A DNA stretch of 64,000 bases from TH-plancto1 sp043777375 (GTDB lineage: Bacteria > Planctomycetota > Planctomycetia > Planctomycetales > Planctomycetaceae): contig JAYWHX010000027.1 in the NCBI GenBank assembly GCA_043777375.1, forward strand, positions 1-64,000, given 5' to 3'. The notes below the pieces were generated by a model, which searched no databases, had not been told where the DNA came from, and saw nothing but the letters and a program-made list of their open reading frames with translations. The position numbers and the translations under genes were made by a program. Of the stretch, positions 8,650 through 16,640 are shown in pieces. Positions within the stretch are counted from its first letter, which is position 1, and each line of letters starts with the position of its first letter.

Positions 8650-9891
8650 TCAGAGGCGTTTGCGCCAGTAGACTCCGTCTTTGTCAATTGTCACGATGGC
8701 CTCGTCAATGCCATGTGCAGTCCGGTATTCATCCACGGCTCGTTGGCATTCGGTGAATGACCAATAGTCGTCAATGATGCAATAGCCTCCCGGGGAGAGC
8801 TTGGCATATGCCACATTCAAAGCATCCCGGGTACTCTCGTAAGTGTCGCCGTCGAGCCTCAACACTGCCAGCTTCTCAATGGGTGCCAAAGGAACTGTGT
8901 CGGCAAAGAATCCCTTCAACAGGACGACTTGGTCATCCCATAATCCGAACCTGGCAAAATGGGACTGCACATGCTCCACCCCCGTCCCACGCAGTTGCAT
9001 CTCAGTCTCCGGATGACGCAGATGAAACAGAGTGATCTGCACGAGATCGTCACTCGGGTCTTCGGTCGGCGGAAACGATTTCTGATAATTCTGGAAAATC
9101 GACTTGGTCAGATAGCGCCGCCAGCGGGCACCCGGCACAGCTGCCAAAACGCGAGCGACAGTGGGCATCCAGAATGAATTGGCTGTCGATTTCGCCGGGG
9201 GAATGTACTCGTAGGTGTCGCACGCGAAGACGCGTCGATCCCGACAATCATGAGCTTTGAGCACGGCTCGCATCAATACCGCAGCACCACCGCGTGCCAC
9301 ACCCAATTCGATCAAATCGCCTGGGACTTTATCGAGTAACACCTGCTCAATTGATTGCTGCAATTGCTCCAATCGCTTCCATCCAACCATGCTGAATGCC
9401 TGTGTCGGCTGATCTCGCCCGAGTACTCGAGCTTCGAGGTCAAACGAATCGACGATGGTAAATGTCTTCTCCGGGGTGATCAACCACGCGGGACGGTCTT
9501 CGTAGATGAGATTTGCGACGGTTCGACGCACAAGATCGAGGTAAAGCTGAACAGCCCCCCCCACAGAATCAGGAGGAAAAACGCCGGAGGCCGGGTACGA
9601 CTCCGGAGGGGTGGGGCGACGTGCCGCATCTGGAAAGACGTTTCGTGGACCACGCGCAGAGGAGAGCTGCTGCAGGAACACTGCCAGCATCATGCATGAG
9701 AACAGCCCAGCCATCAGCCCGCTGGCTGTGGGCGAAAGATCCCAATGCTCAGACCAGCCGCCATGCCGCAAGAACAAGACGTTCACTGCGAATGTGGTTA
9801 CTACGAGGGCGAGTATTCTGAGCATCAGCAACCACTTCTCTCGACAGATCTGTTTGTGCGGAGGGCGGATTACTTCCGATGACAGGTTCAC
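8650..9891 (-). CDS. TylF/MycF-type O-methyltransferase, membrane-anchored
   Basis: A 413-residue protein. Residues 20-75 contain two hydrophobic stretches (LLMLRILALVVTTFAVNVLF; SGLMAGLFSCMMLAVFL), suggesting a membrane anchor. The C-terminal 250 residues match the macrocin O-methyltransferase (TylF) family: GDLIELGVARGGAAVLMRA is the SAM site, FACDTYEYIPP follows, and LRLDGDTYESTRDALNVAY with GGYCIIDDYW carries the metal and catalytic acid residues. Such enzymes methylate sugar hydroxyls, often in polysaccharide or natural-product biosynthesis, but no such genes are adjacent. The membrane anchor is unusual for soluble TylF. Confidence 0.85.
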   Translation of the reverse strand: MNLSSEVIRPPHKQICREKWLLMLRILALVVTTFAVNVLFLRHGGWSEHWDLSPTASGLMAGLFSCMMLAVFLQQLSSARGPRNVFPDAARRPTPPESYPASGVFPPDSVGGAVQLYLDLVRRTVANLIYEDRPAWLITPEKTFTIVDSFDLEARVLGRDQPTQAFSMVGWKRLEQLQQSIEQVLLDKVPGDLIELGVARGGAAVLMRAVLKAHDCRDRRVFACDTYEYIPPAKSTANSFWMPTVARVLAAVPGARWRRYLTKSIFQNYQKSFPPTEDPSDDLVQITLFHLRHPETEMQLRGTGVEHVQSHFARFGLWDDQVVLLKGFFADTVPLAPIEKLAVLRLDGDTYESTRDALNVAYAKLSPGGYCIIDDYWSFTECQRAVDEYRTAHGIDEAIVTIDKDGVYWRKRL

Positions 9892-9947
9892 TGCGCTCCG
9901 TAGGCTCTTGAGCGGCGATGCCCCCCATGCAATAAGTCATCAATAGA

Positions 9948-10430
9948 TCATTCGTGATCCGCGATCACGAGAACTTGCAAGTCGAGTGATCCTCGAGGCA
10001 GCTTCACCTTCACCTTGTCGCCGACTTTCTTCCCCATCAGTGCTTGTGCGATGGGGCTGGTGGTCAAAATCTTCATGACCGGGCCGTCATAGTTTTCTTC
10101 GCCGGGACCGACGAATTCATACTTTTCGTCTTCATCCATCCCGAGGTCTTTGACTGTGACCGTGGAGCCGAACGTGACAATTCCCTTGGGCATCTCAGCC
10201 TTGTCGACAATGTAGCACCCGGCGAGCCGAGTCTTCATCAGAGAAATACGAAGCGCCAATCGGCCCTGTTCTTCGCGCTGGCCGTGGTACTCTGCGTTCT
10301 CTCGCAGATCGCCCTCGGCGCGTGCCTCTCCGATCCGCTCCGCAATGGCGGGCATGTCGACTTCTTCCAAATGACGAAGCTCATCGCGAAGTTTGTCAAA
10401 ACCTTCGCGTGTGATGGGCTGGCGTTCCAT
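9948..10430 (-). CDS. greA: Transcription elongation factor GreA
   Basis: A 160-residue protein, the usual GreA length. The N-terminal coiled coil (residues 1-75) carries the acidic tip DMPAIAERIGEARAEGDLRENAEY that reaches into the RNA polymerase secondary channel to stimulate cleavage of backtracked RNA. The C-terminal FKBP-like domain holds SPIAQALMGKKVGDKVKVKLP. The start at 10430 is preferred over the frame extending to 10484 because AGGA lies eight bases upstream and the length matches. It is a single gene; a strong hairpin lies 70 bases upstream. Confidence 0.95.
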   Translation of the reverse strand: MERQPITREGFDKLRDELRHLEEVDMPAIAERIGEARAEGDLRENAEYHGQREEQGRLALRISLMKTRLAGCYIVDKAEMPKGIVTFGSTVTVKDLGMDEDEKYEFVGPGEENYDGPVMKILTTSPIAQALMGKKVGDKVKVKLPRGSLDLQVLVIADHE

Positions 10431-10490
10431 GACCGACTTCCTGAGTCCGGGCAACTCGTCAAAAGATGAGTAAACCCTCTGCACGCATGA

Positions 10491-10535
10491 GACAAAAAAC
10501 GAACACGGGACGCGACCTGTGTCGCGACCCGTGTT
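10491..10535 (-). terminator. Strong hairpin with U-tract upstream of greA
   Basis: Perfect 15-bp arms (aacacgggacgcgac / gtcgcgacccgtgtt, 10502-10516 and 10521-10535) enclose a 4-base loop. On the minus strand the hairpin is followed by C-GTTTTTTG, a good Rho-independent terminator. It would end a transcript entering greA from upstream, yet no gene is evident on that strand between here and 10730; it may act as an attenuator in the greA leader. Confidence 0.6.
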
Positions 10536-10730
10536 GCAATAGCACTATTGTTATCTTAGGGGTCCACTGTTGTCTACACCGGAACGAACGGATCATGATG
10601 TATGCCTCCTCGGGGCTGAGTGGCTTGACGTTTGGTCCGAAAGCGTTCACCTTGATGGGGTCACTTGGCAACCGTCATTGACGGACTGCCGAGCCCGTTT
10701 CCGTTAGTCAGCGTCTCGAAAGAGGCAGTT

Positions 10731-11753
10731 ATGTCACGTCGAATTTTCGGCTGCTTGGTTTTGTGTCTCTCGTTCTTTGCGGGCGAGGCTCCGTCGTTTG
10801 CTGCCGACCCCCTGTGGGTCGTCTACGAGGGAAAGGCCGGGCCCGGGCTGGGTAAGCAGATCGTTCTGATCAGCGGAGATGAAGAATATCGCTCCGAAGA
10901 ATGTCTGCCTCAGCTGGGGAAAATCCTGGCGGAACGACAGGGATTCAAATGCACGGTTTTGTTTGCAGTCAACCCGACCACGGGGGAAATCGACCCGAAC
11001 ACGAACAACAATATCCCCGGCCTGGAGTCGCTGGCCACGGCCGATCTGATGATCATCGCCACGCGGTTTCGCGATCTGCCGGATGATCAGATGAAGCACA
11101 TTGTGGACTATGTCGAATCGGGCCGCCCGGTGATCGGCCTGCGAACAGCGACTCATGCTTTCAATCTCAACAAGGACTCGGCGTACCAGAATTATCACTG
11201 GGCCCTGGGAACCGATACGGATGGCGGCTTCGGGAGACGAGTCCTCGGGGAAACATGGATCAGCCATCATGGACACCATGGTAAGCAAAGCACCCTCGGC
11301 GTCATTGCGCCCGGACAGGAGCAGCACCCGATTCTCAAGGGGCTGAAGTCCGGCGATATCTGGGGGCCGACCGATGTGTATGGGGTACGACTCCCTCAGC
11401 CGGAAGGCTGTCACCCACTGGTGATGGGGCAGATTCTGACCGGGATGCAGCCGCAAGATCCGCCGCTGGACGGAGAGAAGAATTCCCCGATGATGCCCGT
11501 GGCTTGGACCAATTCGTTCGTGGGACAGTCCGGGAAGACGACCCGCGTGTTCACGACCACCATGGGAGCTGCCCAAGACCTGCAAAACGAGGGTTTCCGC
11601 CGCCTCCTGGTGAACGCCACATATTGGGCAATCGGAATGGAAGACAAGATCACCGAGTCAGCGAGTGTCGAACTGGTCGGAGAATTCAAACCCTCCGCAT
11701 TCAGCTTCGGAGGATTCGTCAAAGGTGTGAAGCCCGCCGATCACTTGAAGTAG
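10731..11753 (+). CDS. ThuA-like domain secreted protein
   Basis: A 340-residue protein with signal peptide (MSRRIFGCLVLCLSFFAGEAPSFAA). The mature part is a ThuA/trehalose-utilisation-like class I glutamine-amidotransferase fold: KQIVLISGDEEYRSEE near the start, a sheet-turn ADLMIIATRF, VESGRPVIGLRTATHAF where a nucleophile elbow would be, and WISHHGHHG. The elbow has Arg-Thr in place of Cys, so it is unlikely to be an amidotransferase. Such proteins are very common in planctomycetes and probably act on sugars; the function is not established. The start at 10731 has AGAGG upstream. A terminator follows at 11781. Confidence 0.85.
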   Translation: MSRRIFGCLVLCLSFFAGEAPSFAADPLWVVYEGKAGPGLGKQIVLISGDEEYRSEECLPQLGKILAERQGFKCTVLFAVNPTTGEIDPNTNNNIPGLESLATADLMIIATRFRDLPDDQMKHIVDYVESGRPVIGLRTATHAFNLNKDSAYQNYHWALGTDTDGGFGRRVLGETWISHHGHHGKQSTLGVIAPGQEQHPILKGLKSGDIWGPTDVYGVRLPQPEGCHPLVMGQILTGMQPQDPPLDGEKNSPMMPVAWTNSFVGQSGKTTRVFTTTMGAAQDLQNEGFRRLLVNATYWAIGMEDKITESASVELVGEFKPSAFSFGGFVKGVKPADHLK

Positions 11754-11780
11754 GCGACATCTCACACGTCGAGAATTCGA

Positions 11781-11812
11781 AAGCCCAAGAGCTGCAACTC
11801 TTGGGCTTTTTA
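11781..11812. terminator. Bidirectional Rho-independent terminator
   Basis: Arms aagcccaagag (11781-11791) and ctcttgggctt (11799-11809) form an 11-bp perfect stem followed on the plus strand by a T-run (11807-11811). It ends the ThuA-like gene and, on the other strand, lies just beyond the spoVG stop. Confidence 0.85.
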
Positions 11813-11822
11813 TGGCCGATCG

Positions 11823-12416
11823 TTACCCCTTGTTGCCATACCACTCGTCCGGGGAGAGGTCCGCGTGTTCGAAGCTTCGCGGGCTCTCATGTGGCGGAGG
11901 GACCACCGGCAGTGCTGGCGCATCAACACGTCGTGTCGGGTGACCCGACTGTCGGTCATGGATGTCATCCCAGCGATGAGCTTCATCCAGGTCATACTCA
12001 CCGGCATCGTAATCATCGTATCGACACGTGTAGCCAGGTAGTTTGGACCGGATCAGCTCTTGCTCGAACTCCTCCAGGACCCGCAGTTGAATCAGATCGC
12101 GGCAGGCTGAATTGATCGGATGGGCGATGTCGGCATACAGCTTCGCCCGGCCATCAAGCCCCTTCATGGCGCGGTCATCTCGTTGACGCTGCCCGCATTG
12201 CGAACAGTAGTTCGACCGCAACGCATTCTTCCCATGGCAGCGGTGACAGTGGTCGGTCAACTTGCGGCTCGGCATGGCCACGAAGGCCCCCTTGATGCCG
12301 CGAATGATCTTCAGATCTCGCACGACAAAGCTGCCATCGATTGTCATTGAACAGAACGCCAACAGCCGTTCGGCGTTGTCGCTCATCAGTTTGATGCGGA
12401 CTTCCGTAATCTCCAC
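11823..12416 (-). CDS. spoVG: SpoVG-family protein with zinc ribbon tail
   Basis: A 197-residue protein started at GTG 12416, which has a perfect AGGAGG eight bases upstream. Residues 1-52 (VEITEVRIKL ... DLKIIRGIKGAFVAMPSRK) are the whole SpoVG fold, a small DNA/RNA-binding regulator. Bacillus SpoVG is about 97 residues. Here it is followed by four cysteines, C57, C60, C71 and C74 (CHRC and CSQC), which should bind zinc, and then by a long acidic, disordered tail. It lies 145 bases downstream of ispE, the same neighbour as in Firmicutes. The ribbon may add nucleic-acid binding. Confidence 0.88.
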   Translation of the reverse strand: MEITEVRIKLMSDNAERLLAFCSMTIDGSFVVRDLKIIRGIKGAFVAMPSRKLTDHCHRCHGKNALRSNYCSQCGQRQRDDRAMKGLDGRAKLYADIAHPINSACRDLIQLRVLEEFEQELIRSKLPGYTCRYDDYDAGEYDLDEAHRWDDIHDRQSGHPTRRVDAPALPVVPPPHESPRSFEHADLSPDEWYGNKG

Positions 12417-12561
12417 GAGACCGTCCTCCTGAGGAGTGGAGCGAGTGGCCAGACTTGGCCACCAGCGCGAGGACATGAACACGTTGCCTGTTCCAAGGTG
12501 TGCAGCAATGACGGCAGAAGCCTTCTTCAGTCGGTGTTGATGTCCGGTATTGAGACCCGTC

Positions 12562-13467
12562 TCAGGTCGCTGTCTGAACGACAAATACCTGGCCATGACA
12601 TAACGCACGAAGCTGATGAGCTGCCCGCATTGCCTGCCCGCGATGGGCACACAGCGCGAAACAGGATGACCCGCTTCCGGTCATCATTCGGCCCACGCTC
12701 GATATCCCGGCCAGTGAAGTCAGCACGGACGCGACCTCTGGACTCATATTTCCAGCAGGCACCTCGAGCGAGTTGTGCAGCTGGGTTCCTATGTGTGCGA
12801 GATTGCCGGATTCCAATGCGTGCCGAATTCCTTCGCTGCCGCGCGGTGTCCGGTCTGGTCGCAGAGCCTGAAACACGTCGCGGGTACTCAGCCCGCTTGG
12901 AGGCTTCACGACGACGAAATGCAGCGGGCGAGACATCGGCTCGGCGGTGATTTGCTCGCCACGTCCCCGGCACATCGCGAGTAGGACCGAGTCGAGGAAG
13001 AAGTTCACGTCACTCCCCAGCTGAGCGGCCAGTGGATGCAGTTCGGCGGAGGTCAGTCCGAGATTCCACAAGCGATTCAAGCCGACGAGTGCCGCAGCTG
13101 CATCACTCGATCCGCCGCCCAGACCAGCTTGCAGGGGGATCGATTTCGCGAGATCGATCGAGGCACCAAGTCGGCAGCCCGTGTGTTGCCGCAGCAGTTC
13201 GGCGGCCTTCAGAACAAGGTTCCGCTCGTCCAGCGGGAGTAATGCACGCATCGCGGGAGTGAGACCCGGGGACGCGTCAGCCAGTGACAATTCCAACCGG
13301 CCACTGTCGTTCGTTTGAAAACGAAGTGTGTCATACAGACCGATGGAGACCATCAAGGTCTCCAGTTCGTGATAGCCGTCTGGTCGTTTACCGAGAACGT
13401 CGAGGAAGAGATTGAGCTTAGCCGGCGTTCTCACGACAAGGGTCGGCCCCTGCCAGTGAAGTCGCAT
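12562..13467 (-). CDS. ispE: 4-diphosphocytidyl-2-C-methyl-D-erythritol kinase
   Basis: A 301-residue GHMP kinase that phosphorylates CDP-methylerythritol in the MEP pathway of isoprenoid synthesis. PAKLNLFLDVLGKRPDGYHE near the N-terminus binds substrate; PLQAGLGGGSSDAAAAL at about 105-121 is the ATP-binding glycine motif; MMTGSGSSCFAL near the C-terminus is the third GHMP motif. The start at ATG 13467 is preferred to GTG 13509 because the extension MPQQREHHHQDVTR is not part of the family and AGGA lies ten bases upstream. It is the first gene of an ispE-spoVG pair. Confidence 0.94.
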   Translation of the reverse strand: MRLHWQGPTLVVRTPAKLNLFLDVLGKRPDGYHELETLMVSIGLYDTLRFQTNDSGRLELSLADASPGLTPAMRALLPLDERNLVLKAAELLRQHTGCRLGASIDLAKSIPLQAGLGGGSSDAAAALVGLNRLWNLGLTSAELHPLAAQLGSDVNFFLDSVLLAMCRGRGEQITAEPMSRPLHFVVVKPPSGLSTRDVFQALRPDRTPRGSEGIRHALESGNLAHIGTQLHNSLEVPAGNMSPEVASVLTSLAGISSVGRMMTGSGSSCFALCAHRGQAMRAAHQLRALCHGQVFVVQTAT

Positions 13468-13517
13468 CCGTGTCACGTCCTGATGGTGATGCTCACGTTG
13501 TTGCGGCACGAGAAGTA

Positions 13518-14023
13518 AAAGCAGTGAGCTCTCATTTCTGGTGTCTACTCACGTCTTCGTGTCGAGAATGATACGAGGTGTGAGTGTGTAGATGGGATCG
13601 ACAGTTTTGATGTTATGTCATGCATACGGATTGTCAATAGGGCTTGACACTCGGCTCACGTCTGGCCCGTTCTCCAATTCGGGTTGGATTTGACGGGGAC
13701 TGCATTCGGCGTCCGTCCTTGGCTGCGATCCGCTGGCAATAGAACCGGAGTCGTCAGATTTTCACAGCGTGTCTGACTGCGGCGAAATACCAGAAAGAAC
13801 AGAGGAGTCTCACACGAAGGCACCAAGGCACGAAGAGGGAATGCGCGAGTATTCGCTGCTGAATGATTGATGGGCCTCACTTCGTGCCTTTGTGTGAATC
13901 ATTTCTGCCTTAGCCAAAGTGACAAACCGGCCAGCCTTGACACTCGGCTCGCGAACCTCGAATTGATATCCTGAGCCGAGGAGTTCGTCACATCCTGTTG
14001 CAGCTGTCGATTGGTGTTCCCTC
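13518..14023. other. Intergenic region between ispE and larE
   Basis: About 500 bases between divergent genes, with no gene visible. The 15-mer cttgacactcggctc occurs twice, at 13641-13655 and 13936-13950, the second copy 74 bases before larE; each contains TTGACA. A weak inverted repeat (cacgaaggcaccaaggcacgaag / cttcgtgcctttgtg) spans 13812-13895. Confidence 0.6.
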
Positions 14024-14884
14024 GTGTCTGTGATTCGCACACTCCCTGAGAAACGCGAGGCTTTGCTGGAGATTCTCCGGCAAGCGGGGCGGGTCGCCGT
14101 GGCCTTTTCTGGAGGCGTCGACAGTGCCGTGGTTGCCTCTGCCGCCCAGCTCGCCTGTGGAGATCTGGCGTTTGCCGTCACAGCTGTGAGTCCAAGCTTG
14201 GCCAGCGGCGAACTCGAAAACGCGGTGAGCATCGCCCGGCAGATCGGCATTCGGCATGTCGTGATCGACACACAAGAGTTCGCCGAAGCAGGCTATGTGC
14301 AGAACGCCGGGAACCGCTGCTACTTCTGCAAGACGGAGCTTTACTCACGTATCGAGGAGATCGCCGCGCGGGCTCCATTCGACATGCTTGTGAATGGGGC
14401 CAACGCAGATGATGTCGGTGATCACCGCCCCGGCATGATTGCCGCGACAGAACATTTGGTCCGCAGCCCGCTGCTGGAAGTCGGACTCACGAAATCAGAA
14501 GTCCGCGAGCTGGCTCTGGTTTGGGGTTTGCCCGTGTGGGACAAACCCGCGAGCCCGTGCTTGTCGAGTCGCATTGCTTACGGCGTCGAGGTCACTCCCG
14601 AGCGTGTCTCACGGGTCGATGCTGCCGAAGTCTGGCTCCGCGCGCAGCTGGGGATTCGAGAGCTGCGGGTGCGATTGGAGGCGAATGACCTCGCGCGGAT
14701 TGAAGTCCCCCTTACAGCTGTGGCCCGCTTGGCCGCAGACGATTTGCGTCAACGGACTGCGTCCCAGCTGAGGTCGCTCGGGTTTCGGGCGGTGACGATT
14801 GACCTGGAGGGCTTCCGCAGTGGGAGCCTGAACGACGTGCTGCCGGTCGGTGATCTGGTGTTGTTGACGATCCCGAAGAGTTAG
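14024..14884 (+). CDS. larE: ATP-dependent sacrificial sulfur transferase LarE-like
   Basis: A 286-residue PP-loop protein. SGGVDS at 29-34 is the adenylation loop; NRCYFCK at 97-103 and PASPCLSSRI with C179 follow. C179 fits the cysteine that single-Cys LarE proteins sacrifice to convert a carboxylate of the nickel-pincer cofactor precursor into a thiocarboxylate. LarB and LarC are not in this window, so nickel-pincer synthesis is a family-level inference. The likely start is GTG 14024. ribE follows convergently. Confidence 0.9.
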   Translation: MSVIRTLPEKREALLEILRQAGRVAVAFSGGVDSAVVASAAQLACGDLAFAVTAVSPSLASGELENAVSIARQIGIRHVVIDTQEFAEAGYVQNAGNRCYFCKTELYSRIEEIAARAPFDMLVNGANADDVGDHRPGMIAATEHLVRSPLLEVGLTKSEVRELALVWGLPVWDKPASPCLSSRIAYGVEVTPERVSRVDAAEVWLRAQLGIRELRVRLEANDLARIEVPLTAVARLAADDLRQRTASQLRSLGFRAVTIDLEGFRSGSLNDVLPVGDLVLLTIPKS

Positions 14885-14923
14885 AGGATTGTCTGCCCAC
14901 GGTTAGATTTCTCGGTACTCGAC

Positions 14924-15526
14924 TCAAGCAGTCTTTGGCAGCAGCTTCTCGATGTACTTGCCGAGGATGTCGGTTTCGATATTCACCGCGTCGCCAATAG
15001 CTCGTCGTCCCAAGGTGGTGACTTGCAACGTGTGAGGAATCAAAGCGATGCGGAACGAGTCGGCAGTCACCTCGACCAGGGTCAGGCTGACTCCATCGAC
15101 CGTGATCGAGCCTTTGTCGACCATCTGACGTGTCCATGTCGGTGGGACGCGAAAGGTCATGAAGATCCAGTCCCCCTCGGGCTGAATGGCGGCGACATGA
15201 CCGAGGGCGTCGATGTGCCCCTGCACGAAATGGCCTCCGAGGCGGGCACCGACCTGGAGCGAGCGTTCGACGTTCACGACGTCACCGACTTTGAGGCTTC
15301 CGAGATTCGTCCGCGAGAGCGTTTCTGATCCCGCTTGAAAGCTCCACGTGCGATCACCGATCGCAATGACTGTCAGGCAACAGCCATTCAAAGCAATGCT
15401 GTCCCCCAGCCGAATCGTCTCCAGACCCGGCAGTTCCGGCGGAGCTGCGATTTGCAGGGTGAGCGAAACCGCATCCGGGGTGAGTGTCACAACACGGCCT
15501 AAACCTTCGACCAGACCGGTAAACAT
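14924..15526 (-). CDS. ribE: Riboflavin synthase alpha chain
   Basis: A 200-residue protein, the standard length. It makes riboflavin from two lumazine molecules. MFTGLVEGLGRV is the canonical N-terminus and HFVQGHIDALGHV at about 98-110 starts the second of the two lumazine-binding beta-barrel halves. GDSIALNGCCLTV and KGSITVDGVSLT are the paired internal motifs. The protein ends in the usual helix for trimerisation. It stands alone; no FMN riboswitch is visible upstream. Confidence 0.95.
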   Translation of the reverse strand: MFTGLVEGLGRVVTLTPDAVSLTLQIAAPPELPGLETIRLGDSIALNGCCLTVIAIGDRTWSFQAGSETLSRTNLGSLKVGDVVNVERSLQVGARLGGHFVQGHIDALGHVAAIQPEGDWIFMTFRVPPTWTRQMVDKGSITVDGVSLTLVEVTADSFRIALIPHTLQVTTLGRRAIGDAVNIETDILGKYIEKLLPKTA

Positions 15527-15941
15527 GGGAGGAACCTCGTTGGAGAGACAGGTGGCGGAAAAGTGGACGGAGATTCACCACGGAGAACTGCGTGTCGATG
15601 GAGGTCGGAATCTCATTTCACAGATTGGAAGTTCCGAGAGCAGGCACACCCGCCGAAGACGAGGACCCTTTGACAAGATTCACATGATGAACAGGATGAT
15701 GAGACACTCCATCGACGGCGGGTTTCATCCAGTGAAAACAACCGATCAGCTGAGCTCAGATCACACTTCTCGAATGCCAGATTCCTCCGTGGTGAATCTC
15801 TGCCCCCTGCTGAATCATGCGAAGCACTCGAACACCATCGCAATGTCCACCTGACCACTGACAACTCAGGGGACGACAGGGTATCATTCTTATTCTATGA
15901 GGTCGAAGGTGGACATCCACCTTCCAGAAGGAATACGCGGC
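15527..15941. other. Intergenic region between ribE and receiver gene
   Basis: About 415 bases between divergent genes. It contains short phrases that look like dispersed intergenic sequence (such as caccacggagaactgcg and atgatgaacaggatgatgag) and no reading frame I would call a gene. Nothing else is recognised. Confidence 0.5.
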
Positions 15942-16379
15942 ATGGCCACCATTGTGTTGATTGAGGATGACCGAGAAATCGGTTCGACGCTGTCAGCTGT
16001 CCTAGACGGGGCGGGCTACCGCGTCGTTCTGGCGACCAACGGCATCGACGGGCAACGCCTGATTACGACGGAGAAACCCGATCTGGTCATCACCGATATG
16101 ATGATGCCCCGCATGGGCGGATTCCCGGTCTTGGAGTTCCTTCGCACCCTCGATGCTCCGCCCAAGGTCATCATGATTACTGCCAATGAAGGCGGTCGTC
16201 ACAAGGCCTATGCGGAAATGCTGGGCGTCGTTGATTACCTGCGGAAACCATTTCCGATGGACGTCCTGTTGGAGACCGTGCGCCTCGCACTTGGCGGCGT
16301 TGAGCCCGAGAAGAGGCCCCCCGCTGCGACTCGCCGGCGGGTGTTGAAGAAGAAAGAGGATGGGGAAGCGGAGGAGTAA
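15942..16379 (+). CDS. Stand-alone response-regulator receiver protein
   Basis: A 145-residue protein consisting of a single CheY-like receiver domain. D9/D10 form the acidic pocket, D52 in LVITDMMMPRMGG is the phosphoacceptor, T80 and K102 complete the active site. No output domain follows; the last 25 residues are basic and end in an acidic KKKEDGEAEE. No histidine kinase is adjacent, so the partner is unknown. The start at 15942 is chosen for AAGGA nine bases upstream; a frame from 15897 is longer but lacks support. Confidence 0.9.
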   Translation: MATIVLIEDDREIGSTLSAVLDGAGYRVVLATNGIDGQRLITTEKPDLVITDMMMPRMGGFPVLEFLRTLDAPPKVIMITANEGGRHKAYAEMLGVVDYLRKPFPMDVLLETVRLALGGVEPEKRPPAATRRRVLKKKEDGEAEE

Positions 16380-16406
16380 GGCCAACAGGTAGAAGTCTCT
16401 TCTCCG

Positions 16407-16495
16407 CCACTGGGGCTCGTCCCCGTGGTTCCCGCGCCTGTGCGCTACCGTAGCGCACAAGCGCGGGAACCACCCCGACGAGCGAGGTGGTGGGG
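16407..16495. repeat. Dispersed palindrome, complete copy
   Basis: Two imperfect inverted arms meet here: ccccgtggttcccgcgc (about 16421-16437) and its complement at 16462-16480. The element is about 89 bases long. The same two arms occur separated by 560 bases at 32221-32260 and 32821-32863, with a gene between them. No T-run; this is a repeat, not a terminator. Confidence 0.75.
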
Positions 16496-16640
16496 CGACT
16501 CTAATTCACGCGGGTGAGATTGAGGCGTACGTCGGATGTCTTCGTACGTCGCTCCTCGAAGTTTCCACACGGTCAGACGAAGATGTCCGTCCTACGAGAG
16601 GTTTCATTTTCCCCCTCGCCAAGTACGACCAATACCTCAA

